Shown in pieces: positions 30,882 through 38,329 of a stretch of 64,000 nucleotides of DNA (its first letter is position 1; each line of letters begins with the position of its first letter). The notes under the pieces were generated by a model. That model saw only the letters and a program-made list of their open reading frames with translations, was not told where the DNA came from and did no database searches. Made by a program: the position numbers and the translations under genes. Source of the DNA: Bradyrhizobium sp. RP6 (GTDB lineage Bacteria > Pseudomonadota > Alphaproteobacteria > Rhizobiales > Xanthobacteraceae); NCBI RefSeq assembly GCF_003837805.1, contig NZ_RQIT01000010.1, positions 62,001 to 126,000 of the forward strand, read 5' to 3'.

Positions 30882-32315
30882 ATGACTTTCTCAACATCGA
30901 GGGCAAGCGCAGCCGCAAGTCCCGCGGTGGGACGCGAGCCTGTCGTCAAGCCCGGCAAGACGGCTGCAGGGCCGGAGTTCAGCGCGCTGGCGCAGGCCTC
31001 CATCCTGATCGTCGACGACGAGCCGGGCATGCGCAATTTCCTTGTGCGCACGCTTGCGCCGCGCTGCAAGCTGGTGGACGAGGCGGCCGATACCGACCAG
31101 GCCTCGCGCAAGCTCGATTCCAACCGCTACGACGTCGTCATTCTCGACAACATCATGCCCGGCAAGAACGGCGTCGACTGGCTCGCCGAGCAGCGCGCCG
31201 TCGGCTTTTTCGCGGACGCGATCCTCATCACCGCTTATGCCGACCTCGACACCGCGATCCAGGCCCTGCGCGCCGGTGCGGCCGATTTCGTGCTCAAGCC
31301 GTTCCGCTCCAACCAGATCCTCAACGCGGTGGCACGATGCCTCGACCGCGTCCGCCTCCAGCGCGAGAATTTTGTCCTGCGCTACGCTCTGCGTGCCTCG
31401 TCCGACCGCACCTTTCTGCGCGACAATCTGATCGGACAGTCGACAGCGACGCTGCGCGTGCGTGAGACCATCGCGCGCGTCGCACGCCTGCCGACCTCGG
31501 TTCTCCTCACCGGTGAATCCGGCACCGGCAAGGAAGTGGCAGCGCGCTCGATCCACTCGCTGTCCGACCGCGCCGACAAGCCCTTCGTGCCCGTGAATTG
31601 CGCGGCGATCCCGCCCGAAATGATCGAGGCCGAGCTGTTCGGACACATCAAAGGTGCCTTTACCGGCGCCGATTCGGGCCGCGAGGGCCTGTTCCTGTAT
31701 GCGCATGGCGGCACACTGTTCCTCGACGAGATCGGGGAGCTGCCGCTGCCGATGCAGAGCAAGCTGCTCCGCGTGCTCGAAGATCGCCGCGTCCGTCCGG
31801 TTGGCTCCGAGCGTGAAGTTCCGGTCGACCTGCGCTTCATCTTCGCGACCAATGCCGAGCTTCAGCAGGAGGTCGAAAAGGGCCGCTTCCGCGCCGATCT
31901 GTTCTACCGGCTCAATGTGATGCAGATCCGCCTGCCGCTCCTGAAGGATCGCGGCGATGACGTGCAGGAGCTCGCCACCATCTTCATGAGCAAGCTGTCG
32001 GTGCAGCTCGGCATGCCGCCGGTGCCGATCGACGCCTCGGTGCGGGCGGCGCTCGCAAGCTATGACTGGCCGGGCAATGTGCGCGAGCTGCGCAATCTGA
32101 TCGAGCGCACGCTGATCCTCGGCGCCTTCCCCGACGATTTCGCGGGTCCCCGCAATAACGGTCAGTCGGCGCCTGCCGACAGTCTCGCAGAACTCGAGCG
32201 CCGTCACATTCTCGGCGTGCTGAAGGAGGTCAATGGCAATCGCGAGGAGGCGGCCCGGCGCCTCGGTATCTCGCGCAAGACCATCGACCGCAAATGCGCG
32301 TTGTGGGATGTCTGA
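30882..32315 (+). CDS. Sigma-54-dependent response regulator (NtrC type)
   Basis: 477 residues from ATG 30882. A receiver domain (about 40-155) has the acidic pair in ILIVDDEPGM, phospho-acceptor Asp near 89 in VVILDNIMPGKNG, Thr in LITAYAD and Lys in FVLKPFRS. The AAA+ domain (about 180-410) carries Walker A GESGTGKE, the sigma-54 contact loop GAFTGAD and Walker B TLFLDEIGELPLP. A Fis-type helix-turn-helix closes the protein (LKEVNGNREEAARRLGISRK). It activates -24/-12 promoters. A frame extension upstream to 30750 is unlikely. It overlaps the kinase gene by eight bases. Confidence 0.92.
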   Translation: MTFSTSRASAAASPAVGREPVVKPGKTAAGPEFSALAQASILIVDDEPGMRNFLVRTLAPRCKLVDEAADTDQASRKLDSNRYDVVILDNIMPGKNGVDWLAEQRAVGFFADAILITAYADLDTAIQALRAGAADFVLKPFRSNQILNAVARCLDRVRLQRENFVLRYALRASSDRTFLRDNLIGQSTATLRVRETIARVARLPTSVLLTGESGTGKEVAARSIHSLSDRADKPFVPVNCAAIPPEMIEAELFGHIKGAFTGADSGREGLFLYAHGGTLFLDEIGELPLPMQSKLLRVLEDRRVRPVGSEREVPVDLRFIFATNAELQQEVEKGRFRADLFYRLNVMQIRLPLLKDRGDDVQELATIFMSKLSVQLGMPPVPIDASVRAALASYDWPGNVRELRNLIERTLILGAFPDDFAGPRNNGQSAPADSLAELERRHILGVLKEVNGNREEAARRLGISRKTIDRKCALWDV

Positions 32316-34332
32316 TGCGGCCGGCCGCACCGGCGAGCCCGTGCGGGGACGCTCCGTCCGATTCCGGTTGCTCGCGATCGCGCTGCTGCCGATGTTGGTC
32401 ATCCTGCCGCTCCTGCTCGGTGTTGCGATCTATCGGTGGAACGCGAAATTCGATGCGGCCCTGATCTCCAAGGTGAACGGCGATCTCACCATCGCCCACC
32501 AATATCTCGCCCGCATCCTGGAAAAGACCGGCGTTCAGATCCGGGCGCTCAGCCTGTCGGCTCGCTTCCACGAGGTGCTGGCGCCGGATGCCCGCGGCTC
32601 CCTGCAGGATCTGCTCGAGGAGACCCGCAAGGAAACCGGTCTCGATTTCCTGTATCTGATAAACGGTCGCGGCGACGTCCTGGCCTCGTCGCCGCCGTTG
32701 CAGCATCGACCGAGGAGTGACTGGCCGATCATCACATCGGCGCTGTCGGGCGAGGTCCCTGCGACCGGCGTCGACATTTTCGGCAATGACGAGCTCGCCG
32801 CCATCTCGCCGGCCCTGGCCGGGCGCGCGCGATTGGACCTCGTGCCGACTCCGAACGCGGTGCCGACCGACCGTAGCACGGAGACGCGCGGCATGGTCGT
32901 GCATGCGGCGAGTCGGGCGATGCTACCCGACGGTGGCGCCGCTGCGCTGGTCGGCGGCACCCTGCTCAACCAGAATCTCGAATTCATCGACACGATCAAC
33001 GATCTCGTCTATCGCGCGGCGAGCCTGCCGGAGGGCAGCCAGGGCACCGCGACGCTGTTCCTGGACGACGTGCGGATATCGACCAATGTCCGCCTGTTCG
33101 AGGGACGGCGCGCGCTCGGCACGCGCGTGTCGGCGGCGGTGCGCTCGGCCGTGCTGGGCGAGGGGCGCACCTGGCTCGACAGCGCTTTCGTGGTCAATGA
33201 CTGGTACATCTCCGCCTACGAACCGCTGGTCGACAGTTACGGCAAGCGGGTCGGCATGCTCTATGTCGGCTTTCTGGAGAAGCCGTTCAGCGAAGCCAAA
33301 TACCAGACATTGGTGATCATCATCGCAGCGTTCATCACGATCACCGCCGCGACCGTACCGATCTTCCTGCGCTGGGCGACCTCCATCTTCATGCCGCTGG
33401 AGCGCGTCACGGCGACGATCACCGAGGTGGAGCGCGGCAACCTCTCCGCCCGCACCAAGATGCCGGTGCTGGGTGACGAGATCGGCCGCGTCGCGGTTCA
33501 TCTCGACAGCCTGCTCGACCAGATCCAGGAACGCGACCGACAGCTCCGGGAATGGAATGAGGAACTGAATGTCCGCGTGCGGGAGCGCACCCGGGACCTC
33601 GAGCACGCCAATCTCAAGCTCGAGGCAACCACCAAGCAGCTCATCATGTCCGAGAAGCTGGCTGCGATCGGCGAGATCACCGCCGGCGTTGCGCACGAGA
33701 TCAACAATCCGATCGCGGTGATGCAGGGCAATCTCGACGTCATCCGCAGCGTGTTCGGGGCCGATGCCGACAAGGCGAAGGTCGAGTTTCGCCTGCTCGA
33801 CGAGCAGATTCACCGCATCAGCCAGATCGTGACCAAGCTGTTGCAGTTTGCAAGGCCGGAGGAATATGCCGGTTATGTCGAGCGACATGCGCCGGCCAGC
33901 GTCATTTCCGACTGTCTGCCGCTGGTGCAGCATCTTCTGAACAAGACCGAGATCGCCGTGGTCAGGGACGACCGCGCCAGCCGGCTGGTGCTAATGAACC
34001 GCAGCGAGCTGCAGCAGGTCCTGGTCAATCTCATCGTCAACGCGATTCACGCCATGCCGGACGGCGGAACCCTGACGCTCCGCTCCTTCGATGCCGAGCG
34101 CGACGGCCATCAAGGCGTCGCCATCGAGGTCTCGGACACCGGCATCGGCATGAGCACTGAGGTGATCGAGAAGATATTCGACCCCTTCTACACCACGAAA
34201 CGACGGCAAGGCACGGGGCTCGGCCTCTCCATCAGCCAAACGCTGATCAAGCGCCAAGGCGGACAGATCACGGCCGAGAGCCGCGTCGGTTCTGGAAGCA
34301 CATTCACGGTGTGGCTGCCGGAAGCGAGCTGA
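32308..34332 (+). CDS. Membrane sensor histidine kinase with Cache-type sensor
   Basis: 674 residues. Membrane helix at about 21-43 (LLAIALLPMLVILPLLLGVA), a periplasmic Cache-like sensor (about 45-325, including WYISAYEPLVDSYGKRVGML), a second helix (TLVIIIAAFITITAATVPIF), a HAMP domain, a coiled segment, and the kinase core. The phospho-His lies in GEITAGVAHEINNPIAVM; the ATPase boxes are VNLIVNAIHAMPDGG, VSDTGIGMS, DPFYTTKRRQGTGLGL. It pairs with the preceding sigma-54 regulator and probably senses a small carboxylate such as oxalate or formate (inference from neighbours). Start at ATG 32308 overlaps the regulator gene. Confidence 0.92.
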   Translation: MSDAAGRTGEPVRGRSVRFRLLAIALLPMLVILPLLLGVAIYRWNAKFDAALISKVNGDLTIAHQYLARILEKTGVQIRALSLSARFHEVLAPDARGSLQDLLEETRKETGLDFLYLINGRGDVLASSPPLQHRPRSDWPIITSALSGEVPATGVDIFGNDELAAISPALAGRARLDLVPTPNAVPTDRSTETRGMVVHAASRAMLPDGGAAALVGGTLLNQNLEFIDTINDLVYRAASLPEGSQGTATLFLDDVRISTNVRLFEGRRALGTRVSAAVRSAVLGEGRTWLDSAFVVNDWYISAYEPLVDSYGKRVGMLYVGFLEKPFSEAKYQTLVIIIAAFITITAATVPIFLRWATSIFMPLERVTATITEVERGNLSARTKMPVLGDEIGRVAVHLDSLLDQIQERDRQLREWNEELNVRVRERTRDLEHANLKLEATTKQLIMSEKLAAIGEITAGVAHEINNPIAVMQGNLDVIRSVFGADADKAKVEFRLLDEQIHRISQIVTKLLQFARPEEYAGYVERHAPASVISDCLPLVQHLLNKTEIAVVRDDRASRLVLMNRSELQQVLVNLIVNAIHAMPDGGTLTLRSFDAERDGHQGVAIEVSDTGIGMSTEVIEKIFDPFYTTKRRQGTGLGLSISQTLIKRQGGQITAESRVGSGSTFTVWLPEAS

Positions 34333-34334
34333 TT

Positions 34335-34370
34335 GGACATTTTGTCCGAGGACCTCGGGACATTCTGTCC
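34335..34370. promoter_or_regulatory. Paired 13-bp palindromes, likely activator-binding sites
   Basis: GGACATTTTGTCC (34335-34347) and GGACATTCTGTCC (34358-34370) differ in one base and are centred 23 bp apart, about two helical turns. They lie 53-88 bp upstream of the -24/-12 element at 34423. Paired dyads at that distance are typical enhancer sites for NtrC-type regulators, and the regulator gene is just upstream. Confidence 0.75.
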
Positions 34371-34422
34371 TCTGCAATATATTGCAATGCGGGAAGTCGT
34401 TGAATCATCATGGCGCGACGAC

Positions 34423-34438
34423 TGGCACGCGCGTTGCT
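34423..34438 (+). promoter_or_regulatory. Sigma-54 (-24/-12) promoter for the OFA transporter
   Basis: TGGCACG (34423-34429), four bases, TTGCT (34434-34438): an exact match to the sigma-54 consensus TGGCACG-N4-TTGCW, with GG and GC ten bases apart. The transcript would start near 34450, leaving a leader of about 220 bases before ATG 34673. No gene is supported in this leader. Confidence 0.85.
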
Positions 34439-34672
34439 CATCTCAAGGCAGGGTGTTGAGGGGGAACGAGGGCGCGAAGCCGTCATGGCAACGCTGCTTG
34501 CGAGGCGAAGGGGCATCACTCGCGATGAGCTGCTTGTTCGGCGCACATGGCGCGATGCGCACCAGACCTTCCACTTCGACATGAAGTCCGACCTGTCATG
34601 CGCGGCCGCAAGGCACGCACGGCCGGTCTCAAACCGATGTGCCGGCAAGGCCGCGCTTGGGAGGGAATGCTT

Positions 34673-36325
34673 ATGACGACTGCCGATACCGTTCTTGCAC
34701 CGGTTGGTGCTTCCGGCTTGCTCGATCGTGAACGCACGATCGCGACGGCCGGTTTCAATCGCTGGCTGGTACCGCCGGCGGCGCTGTGCATCCATCTGTG
34801 CATCGGTATGGCCTACGGCTTCTCGGTGTTCTGGCTGCCGCTGTCGCGTGCGATCGGCATCACCGCGCCGAAGGCCTGTCCGGACATGACGCTGTGGCAG
34901 GAGCTGTTCACAACGAGCTGCGACTGGAAGGTCGCGAGCCTCGGGTGGATGTACACGCTGTTCTTTGTCCTGCTCGGCGTCTCCGCCGCGATCTGGGGTG
35001 GCTGGCTCGAGCGCGCCGGTCCGCGCAAGGCTGGCGTCGTCGCCGCCTGCTGCTGGGGCGGCGGGCTTCTGATCGGCGCCTTCGGCGTCTACGTCCACCA
35101 GCTCTGGATCATGTGGCTTGGCTGCGGCGTGATCGGCGGCGTCGGACTTGGGCTCGGCTACATCTCCCCGGTGTCGACCTTGATCAAATGGTTTCCGGAC
35201 CGCCGCGGCATGGCGACCGGCATGGCCATCATGGGATTCGGCGGCGGTGCCATGATCGGAGCGCCCCTGGCCAATCTCTTGATCAACTACTTCAAGACGC
35301 CCAGCTCCGTCGGTGTCTGGGAGGCCTTCGTCACGATGGGGGTGGTTTATTTTGTCTTCATGATGATCGGCGCCTTCGCCTATCGCGTGACGCCGGCCGG
35401 CTGGAAGCCCGAGGGCTGGACGCCGCCGAGTGAGAAGAAGTCGATGATCACCGAGCACCACGTGCACCTCGACAACGCGCACAAGACGCCGCAATTCTGG
35501 CTGATCTGGTGGGTGCTCTGCCTGAACGTCTCCGCGGGTATCGGCGTGATCGGCATGGCCTCGCCCATGCTCCAGGAGATATTCGCGGGCAAGCTGATCG
35601 GGCATCCGGAGCTGACCTTCAGCCAACTTTCGGTTGAACAGAAAGCAGCGATCGCAGCAATCGCTGCGGGCTTCGCCGGTCTCTTGTCATTGTTCAACAT
35701 CGGCGGCCGGTTCTTCTGGGCTTCGATGTCGGACCTCATGGGCCGCAAGAACACCTACTACACGTTCTTCGTCCTCGGCATCGTGCTTTACGCGCTGGCG
35801 CCGACCTTCGCGGCGATGGGCTCGAAGCTGCTGTTCGTGCTGGGCTTTGGCATCATTCTCTCGATGTATGGTGGCGGCTTCGCCACCGTGCCGGCCTATC
35901 TCGCCGACATGTTCGGCACCCAGTTCGTCGGCGCCATCCACGGCCGGCTGCTGACGGCATGGTCGACGGCGGGCATCATCGGCCCGGTCGTGGTGAACTA
36001 CATCCGCGAGTTCCAGCTCGCGGCCGGCGTTCCCCGCGACCAGCTCTACAACACCACCATGTACATCCTCTGCGCGATGCTGGTCGCAGGCCTGATCTGC
36101 AACTATCTGATCAAGCCGGTCGATTCGAAGTGGCACATGAAGGACGCCGATGTCGCCAAGTTGCAGGCGGCGAGCGCCAGCGCTGCAGCCGCGGGGCCGC
36201 GTGGCTCCTACGGCATCGGCCTTGGCGGGCTCGACGCCAGGGCGGCGTTATTCTGGGCCTTCGTCGGTGTTCCCTTGGTCTGGGGCGTGTGGAAGACGCT
36301 GGAGAGTGCGGTCAAGATTTTCTGA
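34673..36325 (+). CDS. OFA-family MFS transporter, oxalate/formate antiporter type
   Basis: 550 residues, about twelve membrane helices in two halves separated by a loop with AYRVTPAGWKPEGWTPPSEK. Family blocks: LCIHLCIGMAYGFSVFWLPL, GWMYTLFFVLLGVSAAIWGG, GLGLGYISPVSTLIKWFPDR and MATGMAIMGFGGGAMIGAPL in the first half, FNIGGRFFWASMSDLMGRKN and YGGGFATVPAYLADMFG in the second. These match the oxalate:formate antiporter (OFA) family. GGGAGGG with proper spacing favours ATG 34673 over ATG 34667. With formate dehydrogenase next door, it likely moves formate or oxalate; the exact substrate is unproven. Confidence 0.9.
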   Translation: MTTADTVLAPVGASGLLDRERTIATAGFNRWLVPPAALCIHLCIGMAYGFSVFWLPLSRAIGITAPKACPDMTLWQELFTTSCDWKVASLGWMYTLFFVLLGVSAAIWGGWLERAGPRKAGVVAACCWGGGLLIGAFGVYVHQLWIMWLGCGVIGGVGLGLGYISPVSTLIKWFPDRRGMATGMAIMGFGGGAMIGAPLANLLINYFKTPSSVGVWEAFVTMGVVYFVFMMIGAFAYRVTPAGWKPEGWTPPSEKKSMITEHHVHLDNAHKTPQFWLIWWVLCLNVSAGIGVIGMASPMLQEIFAGKLIGHPELTFSQLSVEQKAAIAAIAAGFAGLLSLFNIGGRFFWASMSDLMGRKNTYYTFFVLGIVLYALAPTFAAMGSKLLFVLGFGIILSMYGGGFATVPAYLADMFGTQFVGAIHGRLLTAWSTAGIIGPVVVNYIREFQLAAGVPRDQLYNTTMYILCAMLVAGLICNYLIKPVDSKWHMKDADVAKLQAASASAAAAGPRGSYGIGLGGLDARAALFWAFVGVPLVWGVWKTLESAVKIF

Positions 36326-36342
36326 TCGCACCTTCATCGGGA

Positions 36343-36369
36343 GCGGGAGCGCACTATGCGCGCTCCCGC
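36343..36369 (+). terminator. Strong stem-loop after the OFA transporter gene
   Basis: GCGGGAGCGC (36343-36352) pairs perfectly with GCGCTCCCGC (36360-36369) around a 7-base loop, 17 bases after the stop codon. No T-run follows, so it may work as a Rho-assisted or stem-only terminator and as an mRNA 3' end. Confidence 0.5.
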
Positions 36370-36561
36370 CGCAGCTTCGGAGCGGAAGCTCGATACGATT
36401 TCGCTATCGCAGCATGGGAAGCCTTTATTGATCTCCAAACCAATTCAGGCTTCGTTCTGTCAGTTGGCGCGTTGGACGAAGGCGAGACCGCGTCCGGGCA
36501 GCGATCCAGAGGTGCCCTTGGGCTGCGCGCTTAACTGCTTCCGTGAGAATGATAATTTTCT

Positions 36562-36576
36562 TGGCATCTGGCATGC
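36562..36576 (+). promoter_or_regulatory. Possible sigma-54 promoter for the formate dehydrogenase genes
   Basis: TGGCATCTGGCATGC has GG (36563-36564) and GC (36575-36576) exactly ten bases apart, as needed for -24/-12 recognition. The match is weaker than at 34423: the -12 part is ATGC rather than TTGC. No GGACA-N3-TGTCC dyad was found upstream. Translation starts at 36626, about 38 bases after the predicted transcription start. Confidence 0.45.
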
Positions 36577-36625
36577 CAGTGGCTAGAACTGGAGCCGTTC
36601 TAAACGACGAGGGCGAGACGAATCG

Positions 36626-38329
36626 ATGAGTCACGACGTGCACCAGGTCCGCCCGTTCGAGCATCCCGGCGAGGGACGCCGACGCGCCAAGGCCACCCCC
36701 AAGGGGCGGCAGGTCGACCCTGCGTCCGCGCACGAGATCGAGCTATTGCTCGGCGACAGGCCGCGGCGGCGCGACCTTTTGATCGAATATCTGCACCTGA
36801 TCCAGGACAAGTACCACCAGATCTCGGCTGCCCATCTGGCGGCGCTCGCCGACGAGATGAAGCTCGCCTTCGCCGAGGTGTTCGAGACCGCGACGTTCTA
36901 CGCGCATTTCGACGTGGTGAAGGAGGGCGAGCCTGACATTGCGCCGCTGACGATCCGCGTCTGCGATTCGCTGACCTGCGCCATGCTCGGCGGCGAGAGG
37001 CTGTTGCAAGATCTGCAAAGCAAGGCTGGACCGGGCATCCGCGTCGTGCGCGCGCCCTGCGTCGGTCGTTGTGATGCTGCGCCCGCGGCGGAAGTCGGTC
37101 ACAACTTCGTCGATCACGCCACCGTCGCCCATGTGATGGCGGCGGCCAAGGCTGGCGAGACTCACGCGCATCTGCCCGAATATGTCGACTACGACCGCTA
37201 TGTCGCCGGCGGCGGCTACAAGCTGCTGGGCCGCCTGCGCTCCGGCGAGCTGCCAAAGGACGATCTGCTGAAGGCACTCGACGACGCCTCGCTGCGCGGC
37301 CTCGGCGGCGCCGGCTTCCCCACCGGGCGCAAATGGCGCGCGGTGCTCGGCGAGCCCGGGCCGCGGCTGATGGCGATCAATGGCGACGAGGGCGAGCCCG
37401 GCACGTTCAAGGACCGCTACTATCTGGAAACCGATCCGCACCGTTTCATCGAGGGCATGCTGATCGGGGCGCATGTGGTGCAGGCCTCCGACGTCTACAT
37501 TTATCTGCGCGACGAATATCCGGCCGCGCGCGAGATCCTGCGGCGCGAGATCGCAAAGCTGCCGCCGGGGGGGCCGACGCTGCACATGCGGCGCGGCGCC
37601 GGCGCCTACATCTGCGGCGAGGAATCCTCGCTGCTGGAGAGCATCGAAGGCAAGCGCGGCCTGCCCAGGCACAAGCCGCCTTATCCTTTCCAGGTCGGCC
37701 TGTTCGGGCTGCCGACGCTGATCAACAACATCGAGACGTTGTGGTGGGTGCGCGACATCGTCGAGAAGGGCGCCGACTGGTGGAAGGGCCATGGTCGTCA
37801 CGAGCGTCATGGGCTGCGCAGCTTCTCGGTGTCGGGCCGCGTCAAGAATCCCGGCATGAAGCTCGCGCCGGCCGGGATTACCGTGCGTGAGCTGATCGAG
37901 GAATATTGCGGCGGCATGGCCGATGGCCATCAGTTCTACGCCTACCTGCCGGGCGGTGCCTCCGGCGGCATTTTGCCCGCGTCGATGGATGGCATCCCGC
38001 TCGATTTCGGCACGCTGGAGAAATACGGCTGCTTCATCGGCTCGGCTGCGATCGTAATCCTGTCGCACAAGGACAGCGTGCGGTCGGCCGCACTGAACCT
38101 GATGAAGTTCTTCGAGGACGAGAGCTGCGGCCAGTGCACGCCGTGCCGGGTCGGAACCCAGAAGGCGGCGCTGCTGATGCAAAAGCCGGTCTGGAACCGT
38201 GCCTTGCTCGAAGAATTGGGCCAGGCGATGCGCGATGCCTCGATCTGCGGGCTCGGACAGGCGGCATCGAACCCGCTGTCTTCCGTGATCAAATATTTCC
38301 CTGACGAGTTCAAGGAAGCCGCCGAATGA
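36626..38329 (+). CDS. fdsB: Formate dehydrogenase beta subunit, fused FdsG-FdsB (NuoE-NuoF type)
   Basis: 567 residues combining two subunits. Residues 30-170 are a NuoE/FdsG-like thioredoxin fold with [2Fe-2S] ligands Cys113, Cys118 (CDSLTC) and Cys145, Cys149 (CVGRC). Residues 190-560 are NuoF/FdsB-like: NADH site GLGGAGFPTGRKW, FMN site INGDEGEPGTFKDRYYL, GAGAYICGEESSLLESIEGK, and the [4Fe-4S] motif ESCGQCTPCRVG with the distant Cys in ASICGLG. It passes electrons from the alpha subunit to NAD. The fused form matches the two-subunit Fdh1-type enzyme of Methylobacterium. Overlaps fdsA by four bases (ATGA). Confidence 0.93.
   Translation: MSHDVHQVRPFEHPGEGRRRAKATPKGRQVDPASAHEIELLLGDRPRRRDLLIEYLHLIQDKYHQISAAHLAALADEMKLAFAEVFETATFYAHFDVVKEGEPDIAPLTIRVCDSLTCAMLGGERLLQDLQSKAGPGIRVVRAPCVGRCDAAPAAEVGHNFVDHATVAHVMAAAKAGETHAHLPEYVDYDRYVAGGGYKLLGRLRSGELPKDDLLKALDDASLRGLGGAGFPTGRKWRAVLGEPGPRLMAINGDEGEPGTFKDRYYLETDPHRFIEGMLIGAHVVQASDVYIYLRDEYPAAREILRREIAKLPPGGPTLHMRRGAGAYICGEESSLLESIEGKRGLPRHKPPYPFQVGLFGLPTLINNIETLWWVRDIVEKGADWWKGHGRHERHGLRSFSVSGRVKNPGMKLAPAGITVRELIEEYCGGMADGHQFYAYLPGGASGGILPASMDGIPLDFGTLEKYGCFIGSAAIVILSHKDSVRSAALNLMKFFEDESCGQCTPCRVGTQKAALLMQKPVWNRALLEELGQAMRDASICGLGQAASNPLSSVIKYFPDEFKEAAE

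Noticed and set aside
34410..34676. An 88-codon frame in the leader of the OFA transporter
   Set aside because: Its composition is not protein-like, it begins at the -24/-12 element itself and it has no ribosome-binding site.
36569..36578. TGGCATGCCA palindrome as an operator before formate dehydrogenase
   Set aside because: It overlaps the candidate -24/-12 element and is short; a ten-base palindrome is expected by chance in GC-rich DNA.
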